Assembly: GCF_014196765.1 (NCBI RefSeq)
Contig: NZ_JACIEE010000005.1
Location: 248,001 to 312,000 of the forward strand
Direction: 5' to 3'
DNA: 64,000 nt
Source: Mycoplana azooxidifex
Lineage (GTDB): Bacteria; Pseudomonadota; Alphaproteobacteria; Rhizobiales; Rhizobiaceae
Part shown: one piece after another, positions 1 through 8,823 of the stretch
Numbering within the stretch: the stretch's first letter is position 1
Layout: the number at the start of each line of letters is the position of its first letter
Program-made: the position numbers and the translations under genes
Notes under the pieces: generated by a model
Database searches by the model: none
What the model saw: the letters and a program-made list of their open reading frames with translations, nothing else
What the model was told of the DNA's origin: nothing

Positions 1-534
1 TGATCCAAGGCTCCGGCCAGAAAACCGGAGGACAAAGGGCATACGCGATCATGCGATGGAACCAGCCGGTGGAGACCCCGGAACCAAGCATGCGCGTAGT
101 GCGCGAACGGTGAACCTGAGCCTGCCTAGGCTCGGATTCGGCTTTGTCTGCCATGGATTGGTGGGGGTATCCCAACCGCACTTCCGGCAATGAAGGTGTG
201 CCTCTTCAGTAACCCCGGCTGATGGAAAGCCGGCAGACACCAGAAAGGCCCGCACCGTCGTTGCTTCAAGATGTCCTCGCATTTCCCGGTTGGCCGGAAT
301 AGCGACTGGAGCGGTTAGTTCCAGGTACCTTACCGATGACCTCACCTTAGGGACTGATCCCAGTTCGAGGGTCGGCGGACACCCACAGGCACGTGCGACT
401 TTGGGCAAGGGCGGAGATAAGAAGATTCCCTGTCGCAATCAAGAGTTTTTTGGCCCCGCTATTGAAAAAATTCGTACAGCCCACGACATTTCGGTTCCCG
501 CATCCGATACGGCATCGCAGCAAGGACTCATTGC
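1..534. other. No convincing gene; hairpin-rich stretch
   Basis: I see no protein gene with rhizobial codon character here. A 129-codon open frame on the minus strand (49-438) has unlikely composition, no recognisable domain and no clear ribosome binding site. The sequence contains several short perfect stems: CTCCGG at 11-16 with CCGGAG at 25-30, a GAGCC/GGCTC stem near 119-134, and CCGGCT/AGCCGG near 225-243. These could belong to a structured RNA, the decayed end of a mobile element, or the 3' flank of a gene outside the window. The last part is the upstream region of the LysR gene. Confidence 0.4.
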
Positions 535-1437
535 ATGGATACGCTGACCCGCATTCGCGCCTACATAGACGTCGTGGATGCAGAGGGGTTTTCCGCAGCG
601 TCCCGCAAGGTCGGCAAGTCCAAGGCGCTCCTGTCCAAGTATGTCCGCGAACTGGAAGACGAGCTCGGCGCGCTTCTCCTGAACCGCACCACCCGCCAGT
701 TCTCGATGACGGAAGCGGGCCACACCTACTACCGCACGGCCTCCGAGATCCTCAAGGAGATCGACAACCTCGCCGATCTCGTCCGCGAGAACAACACCGA
801 CCTGAAGGGCAAGCTGAAGATCTCCGCGCCGCGCACCTTCGTGGATGCCGAGATCGGCCAGTCCCTCATCGACTTCGGCCGCGAGCATCCCGAGTTGTCG
901 CTCGAGATCGTTTCCGACGACCGCTTCGTCGACCTGGTCGAGGAAGGCTTCGACGTTGCGATCCGCATCACGCGGCTGGAGGATTCCACCCTGATCGCGC
1001 GCAAGCTCGGCGATTTCTACCTGAAGATCTGCGTGGCACCCGAATTCCTGGAAAAGACCGGCCCGATCACCCACCCCTCCGAGCTCTCCCGCCTTCCCTG
1101 CGTGATCGACACGAACGGCAAGTCGCACAGCAACTGGCGCTTCATCGACGCCAAGGGAACGAACTTCAGCGTGCCCGTCAGCGGGCACATCGAGGTCAAC
1201 AGCCCGACCTCCGCCGTGCGCGCCGCCCAGAGCGGCCTCGGCATTGCGCAGGTACCCGAGTTCATCGCGCGCAGCCGCCTCGAATCGGGCGCCGTCGTCT
1301 CCATCCTCGACGACTACCTGCCCGCCGACCGCGGCATCTACGCGATCTATCCGCACCGCCGCTACCTGCCGGCGAAGGTGCGCACCTTCGTGGATTTCCT
1401 GCATAACTGGTTCAGGAAGAACGGCGACGGCGCCTGA
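535..1437 (+). CDS. LysR-family transcriptional regulator
   Basis: This is a 300-residue LysR-type regulator that should bind DNA as a dimer or tetramer and respond to a small effector. Residues about 1-60 form the winged helix-turn-helix (the stretch around GFSAASRKVGKSKALLSKYV). Residues about 90-295 are the LysR substrate-binding fold, including the typical DVAIRITRLEDSTLIARKLG segment. It resembles the large group of LysR proteins that control neighbouring oxidoreductases or transporters. The gene stands alone on the plus strand with about 100 bases before the DUF1007 gene, so a target cannot be read from context. Length and domain order are normal. Confidence 0.9.
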   Translation: MDTLTRIRAYIDVVDAEGFSAASRKVGKSKALLSKYVRELEDELGALLLNRTTRQFSMTEAGHTYYRTASEILKEIDNLADLVRENNTDLKGKLKISAPRTFVDAEIGQSLIDFGREHPELSLEIVSDDRFVDLVEEGFDVAIRITRLEDSTLIARKLGDFYLKICVAPEFLEKTGPITHPSELSRLPCVIDTNGKSHSNWRFIDAKGTNFSVPVSGHIEVNSPTSAVRAAQSGLGIAQVPEFIARSRLESGAVVSILDDYLPADRGIYAIYPHRRYLPAKVRTFVDFLHNWFRKNGDGA

Positions 1438-1544
1438 ATGCGCGGGGCGCGACAATTCGCGCCCGGCCGAAGTCCCAATTCCGGCCCAATTGCGGTACAT
1501 TCGGTAACGAATCCTCAAGGCCGGACGAGAGGTTACCCTCGCGC

Positions 1545-2186
1545 ATGAAGCACGCTCCCCTCCTCATCGCAGGTGCCGTCTGGCTGTCGCCGGCAGCCGC
1601 CATGGCGCATCCGCACATCTTCGCCGAGGCGCGGCTCGAGGTCGTCGCCGGCGACGACGGCACGGTGTCGGAACTGCGCAATGTCTGGCGGTTCGACGAG
1701 ATGTTCTCCTCGAGCGTCGTTCTCGACTTCGACAAGAACTCCAACCTCAAGCTCGACCCGGACGAACTGGCCGAGGTGGGCCAGACCGTTCTCGAATCGC
1801 TGGAGGAGTTCAGCTACTACACGACGATCACCGAAGACGGGAAGGACGTGAAAGTCGGCAAGCCGGACGCAATCAACGTCGATTTCCAGGACGGCCAGCT
1901 TCTGATGTTCTTTACGCTCAAGCCCGGCCAGGCCATGCCTCTGAAGGGCAAGCTGACATTCGGCGTCTATGATCCGACGATGTATGCCTCGATGGATTTT
2001 CCGGCGGACGACAACATGGTGGTGGTCGGCGACAGGTTTTCCGCCTGCAAGCACCAGGTGGTGCGGCCGGACCCGGACGAGGTGCTCGCGCAGAACGAAG
2101 GCACGCTGACCGACGCCTTCTGGAACGACCCGACCGGCACCGACATGTCGAGGCTGTTTGCGACGAGACTGGAAGTGACATGCTGA
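1545..2186 (+). CDS. DUF1007 family periplasmic protein
   Basis: This 213-residue protein has a short N-terminal signal peptide ending near AMAHPH, so the mature protein starts with a metal-binding-looking HPHIFAEA motif typical of DUF1007. It also carries an acidic, EF-hand-like stretch (DFDKNSNLKLDPDEL). DUF1007 proteins are usually encoded next to NicO/RcnA-type nickel-cobalt transporters and are thought to be periplasmic partners of them. The start is supported by AGAGGTTA just upstream. The stop overlaps the start of the transporter gene by seven bases, so the two are translationally coupled. Exact biochemical role is unknown. Confidence 0.85.
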   Translation: MKHAPLLIAGAVWLSPAAAMAHPHIFAEARLEVVAGDDGTVSELRNVWRFDEMFSSSVVLDFDKNSNLKLDPDELAEVGQTVLESLEEFSYYTTITEDGKDVKVGKPDAINVDFQDGQLLMFFTLKPGQAMPLKGKLTFGVYDPTMYASMDFPADDNMVVVGDRFSACKHQVVRPDPDEVLAQNEGTLTDAFWNDPTGTDMSRLFATRLEVTC

Positions 2187-3259
2187 GACCTCGACATGCC
2201 AAGCCCGCCGCAGCCCTTGCCCTGCTCGCCTTCCTGGCCGGTGCCGGGGCCGCGATCGCGCAGTCGCCGCTCGGCATCGGCAGCGCCGAGCCGGGCTTCA
2301 ATACCACCGGCATGTTCGGCAGCCTGTTCGCCTGGATCAACGCCCACCAGCAGGCCTTCTATCACGCGCTCACGGGTGCGCTGAAGAACATGCGCGAAAA
2401 CCCGTGGGCGGCCTCCACCCTCGTCGGGCTGTCCTTTGCCTACGGTGTCTTTCACGCCGCCGGCCCCGGCCACGGCAAGGCGGTCATCTCCTCCTATATG
2501 CTGGCAAACGAGATCGAGCTGAAGCGGGGCGTGCTGCTGTCGTTCATCTCGTCGATGCTGCAGGGGATCGTCGCCATCCTGCTCGTCGGTGCTGCCTATC
2601 TCGTCCTGCGCGGAACCGCCATCTCGATGACGGACGCCACCCGGGTGCTGGAGACGACGAGCTACGCACTGATCGCGGCCTTCGGCGCCTGGCTGCTCTA
2701 CCGCAAGCTCTGGCGGAGCCGGTCCCGTTCCACGGCCCCGGTCGAAGCCTATGCCATGGGCCTGGCCGACACCGCCGGCCACGGCCGCCACCTGCATGCC
2801 CTTGCCGACCATGGCGCGCATGCACATGGCCACGCCCATTCGCACAACACCCATGCTCAGCATTCGCATGCAGCGGGTGAAGTCTGCGCCACCTGCGGCC
2901 ATACCCATGCGCCGGATCCCGAACTCCTGAAGGGCGACCGCTTCGCGCTCAGCGAGGCCTGGTCGGCGATCGTCGCCGTCGGCCTGCGCCCATGCTCGGG
3001 CGCGCTGATCGTGCTCTCCTTTGCGCTATTGAACGGACTTTATCTCGGCGGCCTGCTCTCGGTCATAGCCATGTCGATCGGCACCGCCATCACGGTCTCG
3101 GCTCTCGCTACGCTGGCGGTCACCGCAAAGGGTGTCGCGATGCGCCTTGCGGGCGGCGACAGCGCCGCCCTCCGCGTCGGCAATGCCATCGAGATCCTCG
3201 GCGCGCTGCTGGTGATGGTGCTGGGGCTGGTGCTGCTCGGAGCCTCGCTGCAGGGCTGA
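2180..3259 (+). CDS. NicO/RcnA-type nickel-cobalt transporter
   Basis: This 359-residue inner-membrane protein belongs to the NicO (NiCoT-like) family. It shows an N-terminal signal-like helix, the hallmark HAAGPGHGKAVISSY segment near residue 90, and the second family motif LRPCSGALIVL near residue 270. A cytoplasmic or periplasmic loop at about residues 198-245 is very rich in histidine and ends with a CATCGHTH segment, which fits Ni or Co binding. Family members either export excess Ni/Co (RcnA) or import it; the adjacent DUF1007 protein is common to this arrangement. Direction of transport cannot be decided from sequence. Confidence 0.88.
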   Translation: MLRPRHAKPAAALALLAFLAGAGAAIAQSPLGIGSAEPGFNTTGMFGSLFAWINAHQQAFYHALTGALKNMRENPWAASTLVGLSFAYGVFHAAGPGHGKAVISSYMLANEIELKRGVLLSFISSMLQGIVAILLVGAAYLVLRGTAISMTDATRVLETTSYALIAAFGAWLLYRKLWRSRSRSTAPVEAYAMGLADTAGHGRHLHALADHGAHAHGHAHSHNTHAQHSHAAGEVCATCGHTHAPDPELLKGDRFALSEAWSAIVAVGLRPCSGALIVLSFALLNGLYLGGLLSVIAMSIGTAITVSALATLAVTAKGVAMRLAGGDSAALRVGNAIEILGALLVMVLGLVLLGASLQG

Positions 3260-3274
3260 GCCGGAGGAGCGTCC

Positions 3275-3490
3275 CTATCTGCCCCTGCGCCTCTGGTGGC
3301 GGGCCCTCAGCCAGAACAGCAGAAAGAAGGCGAGCACGAGCGCGGTGCCCAAAGCCGCCGCAAGCCAGGGCGAGACACTGCCGAGCGAGATCATGACGCC
3401 CGGCAGGAAGAAGAAGGCGAGCCCGGTGACGAGCAGGATGACGGCGGCGGCGATCGCCGAGGATCGATTTCCCTTCTCGTCTCCGTTCAT
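3275..3490 (-). CDS. Small two-helix membrane protein
   Basis: This is a 71-residue protein of unknown function with two hydrophobic helices (about residues 11-32 and 41-62) and a basic C-terminal tail (RARHQRRRGR). The start chosen is the ATG that overlaps the stop codon of the upstream acetyltransferase gene (ATGA overlap), which implies translational coupling. A longer reading of the same frame would run antisense through the acetyltransferase gene and is rejected. I do not recognise a domain. Confidence 0.6.
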   Translation of the reverse strand: MNGDEKGNRSSAIAAAVILLVTGLAFFFLPGVMISLGSVSPWLAAALGTALVLAFFLLFWLRARHQRRRGR

Positions 3491-4179
3491 GGCGCACCCG
3501 CCTGCTTCAGCTCTGCCCGGATGTCTTCCAGCCGCCGCTTCTGGTTTCCCTGCGCGTCGAAATTGGCGGGCGACAGCCACGCCTCGAAGGCCTTCGCCGT
3601 GACCGGCCACTCGCTGTCGATGATGGAGAACCATGCGGTGTCGCGGTTCTGCCCCTTGGAAAGCATATGCTGGCGGAAGACGCCCTCGAAACTGAAGCCG
3701 AGCCGCTGCGCGGTGCGCTTGCTCGCCTCGTTGAGGTTGTGACACTTCCATTCGTAGCGGCGATAGCCGAGATCCTCGAAGGCATGCTTGGCGAGCAGGT
3801 ACTGGCCTTCCGTCGACAGCGGCGAACGCGCCATCGCCGGGCCATGCGCGATGCCGCCGATTTCCACCACGCCGTTGGCAGGATCCGGCCGCATGTAGTT
3901 CGCCATGCCCATGACCTTGCCGTTCGCCTTGTCACGGAAGACCTCCGTCACCCAGCCGCCCTTCTGAACCGAGGCGAGCCAGGCGTCGAAATCCGCGATG
4001 CCGGAAAACTCGTCCTGGGTGAAATATTTCAGCAGCGGATTGATCGACAATCCGCCGAAGCCGTCCCACAGGGCTTCGAGATGCTGCGCGCGATCATAGG
4101 GCTCGACGCGGACGTACTGCCCTTCGAGCGTCACGGGAGCCGGCGCCGGCCGCGCCGTCCAGTGCTTCAGATCGTGCAT
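3487..4179 (-). CDS. GNAT-family N-acetyltransferase
   Basis: This 230-residue protein is a GNAT acetyltransferase of the RimJ/RimL-like type that transfers an acetyl group from acetyl-CoA to an amine, possibly a protein N-terminus or a small molecule. It begins with the typical VTLEGQYVRVEPYDRAQH strand-helix. The middle has the NYMRPDP...VEIGGIAHGP acetyl-CoA binding core, and the NEASKRTAQRLGFSFEGVFRQH motif near residue 155 is the family signature. Orthologues are common in rhizobia next to small unknown proteins. The substrate is not predictable. Confidence 0.88.
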   Translation of the reverse strand: MHDLKHWTARPAPAPVTLEGQYVRVEPYDRAQHLEALWDGFGGLSINPLLKYFTQDEFSGIADFDAWLASVQKGGWVTEVFRDKANGKVMGMANYMRPDPANGVVEIGGIAHGPAMARSPLSTEGQYLLAKHAFEDLGYRRYEWKCHNLNEASKRTAQRLGFSFEGVFRQHMLSKGQNRDTAWFSIIDSEWPVTAKAFEAWLSPANFDAQGNQKRRLEDIRAELKQAGAP

Positions 4180-4278
4180 GCCTTCTCCCCCCGTTCCCCG
4201 GATTGCCGCCGCTTCGCGCGCAGAAGAGGCATAGGGCAGCGACGGCCGGGAAACAAATGCAAAGTGCTGATGGGACGA

Positions 4279-5019
4279 TCAGGCCCAGGGACTGGAACTG
4301 GGGCCAGAGTTGGGGTCAACTGGAACCTTCGCCGAGGACACGGTTGCCTCGATGTGATCGACGAGCGCATCCGGCAGTCCGAGGCGGCCGGCGAGCAGGT
4401 CGAGATAGCCACGCTCGGCCCGGCTGTCGGGCTCGATCGTCAGCCGCGAGGCCGTATAGAGCTCCACCCGCTGCTCCTCGGTCTTGGCGGCCGCGACGAT
4501 GCCGTCGAGATCGGTCGGATCGGCGAGTTCCTTCTCCAGGAAGGCGGCCGCATCGCCACTGAGGCCGGAGACCTTGAGCTTGTCCATGATATGCGCGCGC
4601 TCGCCGGCGTCGATGTGTCCGTCGGCGCGGGAGGCGGCGATCATCGCGCGGATCAGCGTCAGCGCGAAATCGTCGCTGACGGCCTGCGTGGCAAAACCGG
4701 AATCGGATGGCGGCGGCAGAAGCTCCGGCTGCCGCTCGGCATCCGGCGCCGGCGCTGCGGGAGCCTGGCCGGCCTTGTAGTTCTTGTAGGCCTGGTAGCC
4801 GAGGCCGGCGATCGCGGCCAGTCCGCCGAGCTTCAGGGCGGTGCCTGCAACTTGACGGCCGCCGCTCGTGCCGAGGAGCACGCCGGCGATGGCGCCTGCT
4901 GCAAGCGGGTTGTCCTTGGCGGCCTGCGTCACCTGGCCTGCGCGATCACGCACGGTGCCGCCCGCGCCCGGGATCTGCGATCCGAGAAACTGATCCAGCA
5001 ACTTTTTCGCATCGAACAT
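4279..5019 (-). CDS. DUF533 (YebE/TerB-like) protein
   Basis: This is a 246-residue protein of the DUF533 family, related to the tellurite-resistance TerB fold. The N-terminus (MFDAKKLLDQFLGSQ) is typical. Glycine/alanine-rich helices at about residues 38-80 look membrane-associated. A Pro/Ala-rich linker follows, and the C-terminal half is the TerB-like helical domain with the ASRADGHIDAGERAHI motif, which may bind metal. I chose the ATG at 5019 because GGAAGGGAGAG lies just upstream. A longer in-frame start at 5112 has no such site. Role is probably in envelope stress, but this is inferred only from the family. Confidence 0.85.
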   Translation of the reverse strand: MFDAKKLLDQFLGSQIPGAGGTVRDRAGQVTQAAKDNPLAAGAIAGVLLGTSGGRQVAGTALKLGGLAAIAGLGYQAYKNYKAGQAPAAPAPDAERQPELLPPPSDSGFATQAVSDDFALTLIRAMIAASRADGHIDAGERAHIMDKLKVSGLSGDAAAFLEKELADPTDLDGIVAAAKTEEQRVELYTASRLTIEPDSRAERGYLDLLAGRLGLPDALVDHIEATVSSAKVPVDPNSGPSSSPWA

Positions 5020-5163
5020 CGTGTTCTCTCCCTTCCAGTGTGAGCCGGAGTGACAGATAGGCACGCAAGGCCGGATTACAAACCGTGGCTTTCGAAATCG
5101 TGATCGCCGCACGCAAGAGCCGCGCGGCGACCGGTGGCGCAGGAGCCTTTCGGCGTCCCCGGC

Positions 5164-5802
5164 TCAGCCCTTCAGTTGCGCCGCCTCGGCGGCGAGCCTG
5201 GTGATGCCGGCCCAGTCGCCCTTTGCGACCAGATCCTTCGGCGCGACCCAGGAGCCGCCGACGCAGATGACGTTAGGAAGCGACAGGTAGTCCTTCGCGT
5301 TGGCAAGCGAGATCCCCCCGGTCGGGCAGAACAGCGTGCCGGCGAGCGGCGAGGACAGCGCCTTGAGATAGGATGCGCCGCCGGCCTGTTCGGCGGGGAA
5401 GAATTTCAGCACCTCGTAACCCTCCTCGCGCAGCGCCATGACCTCGCTGGCGGTCGCCGCGCCCGGCAGCAACGGCACCGGCGATTGCGAGGCGGCATCC
5501 AGCAGTTCCTGGGTGGTGCCGGGGCTGACGATGAACTGCGAACCGGCCTCGACCGCCTCGTCGAACTGCGCCGCGTTCAGGATCGTGCCGGCGCCGGCGA
5601 CAGCGCCTTCGACCTCGTCGGCGACGCGGCGGATCGCTTCCAGCGCGGCCGGCGTGCGAAGCGTGATCTCGATCGCCTTGAGGCCGCCTGCGACCAATGC
5701 GCGCGCCAGCGGGACCGCTGTCGCCACGTCGTCGATGATCAGGACAGGAACCACCGGCTGCAGCTTCAGCACGGACAGGAGCTTTTCGGTTTTCTCGGCC
5801 AT
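5164..5802 (-). CDS. eda: KDPG aldolase (2-dehydro-3-deoxyphosphogluconate aldolase)
   Basis: This 212-residue class I aldolase cleaves 2-keto-3-deoxy-6-phosphogluconate to pyruvate and glyceraldehyde 3-phosphate in the Entner-Doudoroff pathway. Visible motifs are EITLRTP near residue 45 (catalytic glutamate), GAGTILN near 70, the Schiff-base lysine in LKFFPAE near 132, and the phosphate-binding PTGGIS near 160. Length is normal for Eda (about 210). The same fold also serves 4-hydroxy-2-oxoglutarate or KDPGal aldolases, so the substrate is likely but not certain. The gene is monocistronic; the next plus-strand gene is divergent. Confidence 0.9.
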   Translation of the reverse strand: MAEKTEKLLSVLKLQPVVPVLIIDDVATAVPLARALVAGGLKAIEITLRTPAALEAIRRVADEVEGAVAGAGTILNAAQFDEAVEAGSQFIVSPGTTQELLDAASQSPVPLLPGAATASEVMALREEGYEVLKFFPAEQAGGASYLKALSSPLAGTLFCPTGGISLANAKDYLSLPNVICVGGSWVAPKDLVAKGDWAGITRLAAEAAQLKG

Positions 5803-6004
5803 CGGCGCATTCCCTAAAACGATTGAATCTGGCGCTGGAATACCTTTTCGAGCCGCTCGTGTCGAGAAAAAAGGCCCGATGCGAAGCCTCGCGGAACCGG
5901 ATCACGACAGGGCCGGCAGGCACCGGATCCTTTCGCGCCTTGCCATGACAGGCTCATCGTGTACAGTTTGTTCAACCGACTACCACAATGCGAAAGCGAG
6001 TGGC

Positions 6005-6502
6005 ATGGCCAAAGAAATCGAAAGAAAATTTCTGGTTTCCGGCAAGCGGTGGCGTCTTTCGGCAGACGCCGGCGTCTCCATCAAGCAGGGCTATCTCGCC
6101 ACGATGGACGATCGGTCCCTGCGGGTCCGTGCCTATAGTGACGGGCGCGCCTGCCTCACGCTCAAGATCGGGCAGACGGCACTTTCCCGCGACGAATACG
6201 AATTCGAGATCGACCCGGCCGTCGCCGAGGAAATGCTGGGCCAGGCGATCGGCACGGTGATCGAGAAGGTGCGCCACGAGGTCGAGCACAAGGGCTTCAC
6301 CTGGGAGGTCGACGTCTACGGCGGACGCTACAGCGGTCTCGTCGTGGCGGAGGTGGAACTGCGCGACGAGACCGACAAGCCGGAAATTCCCGATTGGGTT
6401 GGACGGGAGGTGACCGGCGACTACCGTTACTCCAACCAGGCAATGGCCCTGTCCGAAGGAGCGCTCCGGTCCTCTCATGAGCCTCAGTCTCAAAGCGGAT
6501 AA
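6005..6502 (+). CDS. CYTH domain protein (triphosphate tunnel enzyme family)
   Basis: This 165-residue protein starts with MAKEIERKFLV, the ExExK signature of CYTH (triphosphate tunnel metalloenzyme) proteins, which hydrolyse tripolyphosphate or organic triphosphates such as ThTP. Further charged strands (SLRVRAYSD, CLTLKIG, YEFEID, VEVELRDE) line the expected tunnel. The start at 6005 is the only one that keeps the domain intact; the same frame stays open far upstream but that part is antisense to eda. The stop overlaps the following CHAD gene by 26 bases. In many bacteria CYTH and CHAD are one protein, here they are two coupled genes. Confidence 0.88.
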   Translation: MAKEIERKFLVSGKRWRLSADAGVSIKQGYLATMDDRSLRVRAYSDGRACLTLKIGQTALSRDEYEFEIDPAVAEEMLGQAIGTVIEKVRHEVEHKGFTWEVDVYGGRYSGLVVAEVELRDETDKPEIPDWVGREVTGDYRYSNQAMALSEGALRSSHEPQSQSG

Positions 6503-7379
6503 ATCTCTTCAAAGCGAAGTCCGTCGCGTTGCGTCCCGATATCTCTCGCGGGCGCTCGACGCGCTCGAGCAACAGCCCGAGGGACCGCACGAAGCCATCC
6601 ACACCGCCCGCAAGCAGTTCAAGCGCGTCCGCAGCCTCTACCGGCTGGTGGCCGCCGCCGACAAGGCCTTCCAGAAACGGGAGAACAAGCGGATCGGAAC
6701 GCTCGGCCGCAGCCTCGCGGCGAGCCGCGACGCGACGTCGCTGGTGGAAACGGCGCGCAGGCTCGCCGAAGCCGCCTCGACCGTCGAGGAGCGCATGGCG
6801 CTGGAACGCATCCACGCGAAGCTGGTGACGCGCCGCGACGCGATGGCCGACACCGCCGTGACGAAGGAACTGATGGAAGAGGCCGTGTCCACCTGCAAGG
6901 AGGCGCTGGCGGCCGCGGGACGTCTGCGCATGGACGGGGGCCACAAGCGCGCCGCCGAAATCCTCGGCCACGGCTGGCGGTCGACCGGCCGGAAGGCCGC
7001 CGAGGCGCTCCGGCGGGCGAGGGATACCGGCGGGCCTGACTGCTACCACACGCTGCGCAAGCGCACGCAGGACCGATGGGTGCACTGCCGCTTCCTCGCT
7101 GAGGCCTGGCCGGCGGCCCTGAACGGAACCCGCAAGCAGGCGAAGGCGCTCGTCACGCTGCTGGGCGAAAACCAGGACATCGCCTTGCTGACGAGCTTTG
7201 CCGACGCCCATCCGGGCGAGATCGGCACGCCGAAGGATCTGACGCACCTGCTCGCCGTGATGATCGCCGAGGGCAACCGCCTGCGTACCGAAGCGCTGCC
7301 GCTGGCCGAACTGCTCTTTCCCGAAGACACCCGCGAGGATGCCGGCCGCATCGAGCTTCTGTGGCGGCATGCGGCCTGA
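6477..7379 (+). CDS. CHAD domain protein
   Basis: This 300-residue, strongly helical and basic protein is a CHAD (conserved histidine alpha-helical domain) protein. The first copy of the conserved pattern is HEAIHTARKQFKRVRSLYRL near residue 38, the second is CYHTLRKRTQDRWVHCRF near residue 190. CHAD proteins bind inorganic polyphosphate and often accompany CYTH phosphohydrolases. Its start lies inside the CYTH gene, so the two are co-translated and probably form a polyphosphate-handling unit. Whether it directs the CYTH enzyme to polyphosphate granules is inference. Confidence 0.88.
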   Translation: MSLSLKADKSLQSEVRRVASRYLSRALDALEQQPEGPHEAIHTARKQFKRVRSLYRLVAAADKAFQKRENKRIGTLGRSLAASRDATSLVETARRLAEAASTVEERMALERIHAKLVTRRDAMADTAVTKELMEEAVSTCKEALAAAGRLRMDGGHKRAAEILGHGWRSTGRKAAEALRRARDTGGPDCYHTLRKRTQDRWVHCRFLAEAWPAALNGTRKQAKALVTLLGENQDIALLTSFADAHPGEIGTPKDLTHLLAVMIAEGNRLRTEALPLAELLFPEDTREDAGRIELLWRHAA

Positions 7380-7445
7380 AGCCGGCCGACATCGCGGCAA
7401 CGGGGCCGATTGCACCGCAACGCGCAAAGCTGTATTCCAGCGGCC

Positions 7446-8390
7446 ATGACCGAGATTCAGACCGACCCGGCGCCGCAGACGGAAGCATCCTTCCTCGTCG
7501 CAGCCCTCTATCACTTCGTTTCCGTGCCGCGCTTTGCCGCGTTGCGCGCGCCGCTGCAGGCGCTGTGCGAGGAAAACGGCGTGCGCGGCACGCTGCTGCT
7601 CGCCCATGAGGGCATCAACGGCACGATCGCCGGGCCCGCCGACGGCATCCGCGCCGTCCTCGCCTTCCTGCGCGCCCAGCCCGAATTCGCCACGCTGGAG
7701 CACAAGGAGAGTCACGCAGCCGAGATGCCCTTCCTGCGCATGAAGGTGCGGTTGAAGAAGGAGATCGTCACCATGGGCGTCGAGGACATCGACCCCAACC
7801 AGGTGGTCGGCACCTATGTCGAAGCGAGGGACTGGAACGCGCTGATCTCCGATCCGGACACGATCGTCATCGACACCCGCAACGACTACGAGACGGCGAT
7901 CGGCATCTTCAGGGGCGCGGTCGATCCGCAGACCAGGACTTTCCGCGAGTTCCCGGACTGGGTGCGCAACCATACCGGCCTGCACAACAAGCCGAAGATC
8001 GCCATGTACTGCACTGGCGGCATCCGCTGCGAGAAGGCGACCGCCTTCATGAAGGAGCAGGGTTTCGACGAGGTCTACCACCTCAAGGGCGGCATCCTGA
8101 AATATCTGGAGGACGTGCCCGCGGACGAGAGCCTGTGGGAGGGCGCCTGCTTCGTCTTCGACGAGCGCGTCTCGGTTACCCATGGCCTCCAGGAGGGCGA
8201 GCACACGCTCTGCCGCGCCTGCCGCCATCCCCTGACCGCCGAGGAGATCAAGGCCGATACCTTCGAGCCCGGCGTCTCCTGCCCGCACTGCTTCGACAGC
8301 CGCAGCGACGAAGACCGCGCCCGTTTCCGCCAGCGCCAGCTGCAGATGGATCTCGCCCGCAAGCGCGGCGAACGGCACCTCGGCAAGTAG
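7446..8390 (+). CDS. trhO: tRNA uridine(34) hydroxylase TrhO (UPF0176, rhodanese)
   Basis: This 314-residue protein matches the YceA/TrhO family, which hydroxylates U34 of tRNA to ho5U using oxygen. The N-terminal ferredoxin-like domain contains [16 protein letters not shown]. The rhodanese domain (about residues 125-225) has DTRNDYE and the catalytic loop [11 protein letters not shown] with the active cysteine. The C-terminus holds CRACRHPL...CPHCFD, a possible zinc site. I chose the ATG at 7446 because the protein then begins like other family members; an in-frame start 12 codons upstream is possible. It follows the CHAD gene by 66 bases. Confidence 0.9.
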   Translation: MTEIQTDPAPQTEASFLVAALYHFVSVPRFAALRAPLQALCEENGVRGTLLLAHEGINGTIAGPADGIRAVLAFLRAQPEFATLEHKESHAAEMPFLRMKVRLKKEIVTMGVEDIDPNQVVGTYVEARDWNALISDPDTIVIDTRNDYETAIGIFRGAVDPQTRTFREFPDWVRNHTGLHNKPKIAMYCTGGIRCEKATAFMKEQGFDEVYHLKGGILKYLEDVPADESLWEGACFVFDERVSVTHGLQEGEHTLCRACRHPLTAEEIKADTFEPGVSCPHCFDSRSDEDRARFRQRQLQMDLARKRGERHLGK

Positions 8391-8424
8391 CCAGAGGCCG
8401 CACCCTCAGCCCACCGGATAGACC

Positions 8425-8823
8425 CTATTCGGGCATGCCTTCGAATTCGGGAAGGTTGCCCGCCATATGGTCCCACGGCTGGCGGCTGCGGGTCATGATC
8501 GCATCCTGCGGGACGAATTCCGAAGGGTCGTCCAGCGTGCCGCCATAGATCGTCCAGCGATCGTCGCCGTCCGGCCCGGAGCCGAGCACGATGGACCCGC
8601 AGTTGGGGCAGAAGTGCCGATACGAGGGCTGGCCGCTTTCGCCGGTCACCGCGTAGGATCGCACGTCGCCGCTCCAGGAAAAGTCCGATCGGCTGAAGAT
8701 CATGTAGCAGCTGTGCCCCGTGCCGGTCGCCTTCTGGCAGTCGCGACAATGGCAGAACCCGGAATACTGCGGGGCGGCGATGGTCTCGTACCGGACCGAA
8801 CCGCAAAGGCATCCACCCTTCAT
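8425..8823 (-). CDS. GFA-family zinc-binding protein
   Basis: This is a 132-residue protein of the GFA (glutathione-dependent formaldehyde-activating enzyme-like) family. The zinc-binding cysteines are all present: CLCGSVRYE at the N-terminus, CHCRDCQKATG near residue 26, and FCPNCGS near residue 72. The chosen ATG at 8823 is preceded by GGGAGGAGCAGGTG, and starting there begins directly with MKGGCLCG as in the family; a start 22 codons upstream adds an unrelated tail. Most GFA proteins do not process formaldehyde and have no known substrate. It is convergent with trhO. Confidence 0.88.
   Translation of the reverse strand: MKGGCLCGSVRYETIAAPQYSGFCHCRDCQKATGTGHSCYMIFSRSDFSWSGDVRSYAVTGESGQPSYRHFCPNCGSIVLGSGPDGDDRWTIYGGTLDDPSEFVPQDAIMTRSRQPWDHMAGNLPEFEGMPE

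Noticed and set aside
49-438. A possible 129-residue protein on the minus strand at the left edge
   Set aside because: No domain, poor codon character, no ribosome binding site and strong local hairpins; kept only as a structured stretch.
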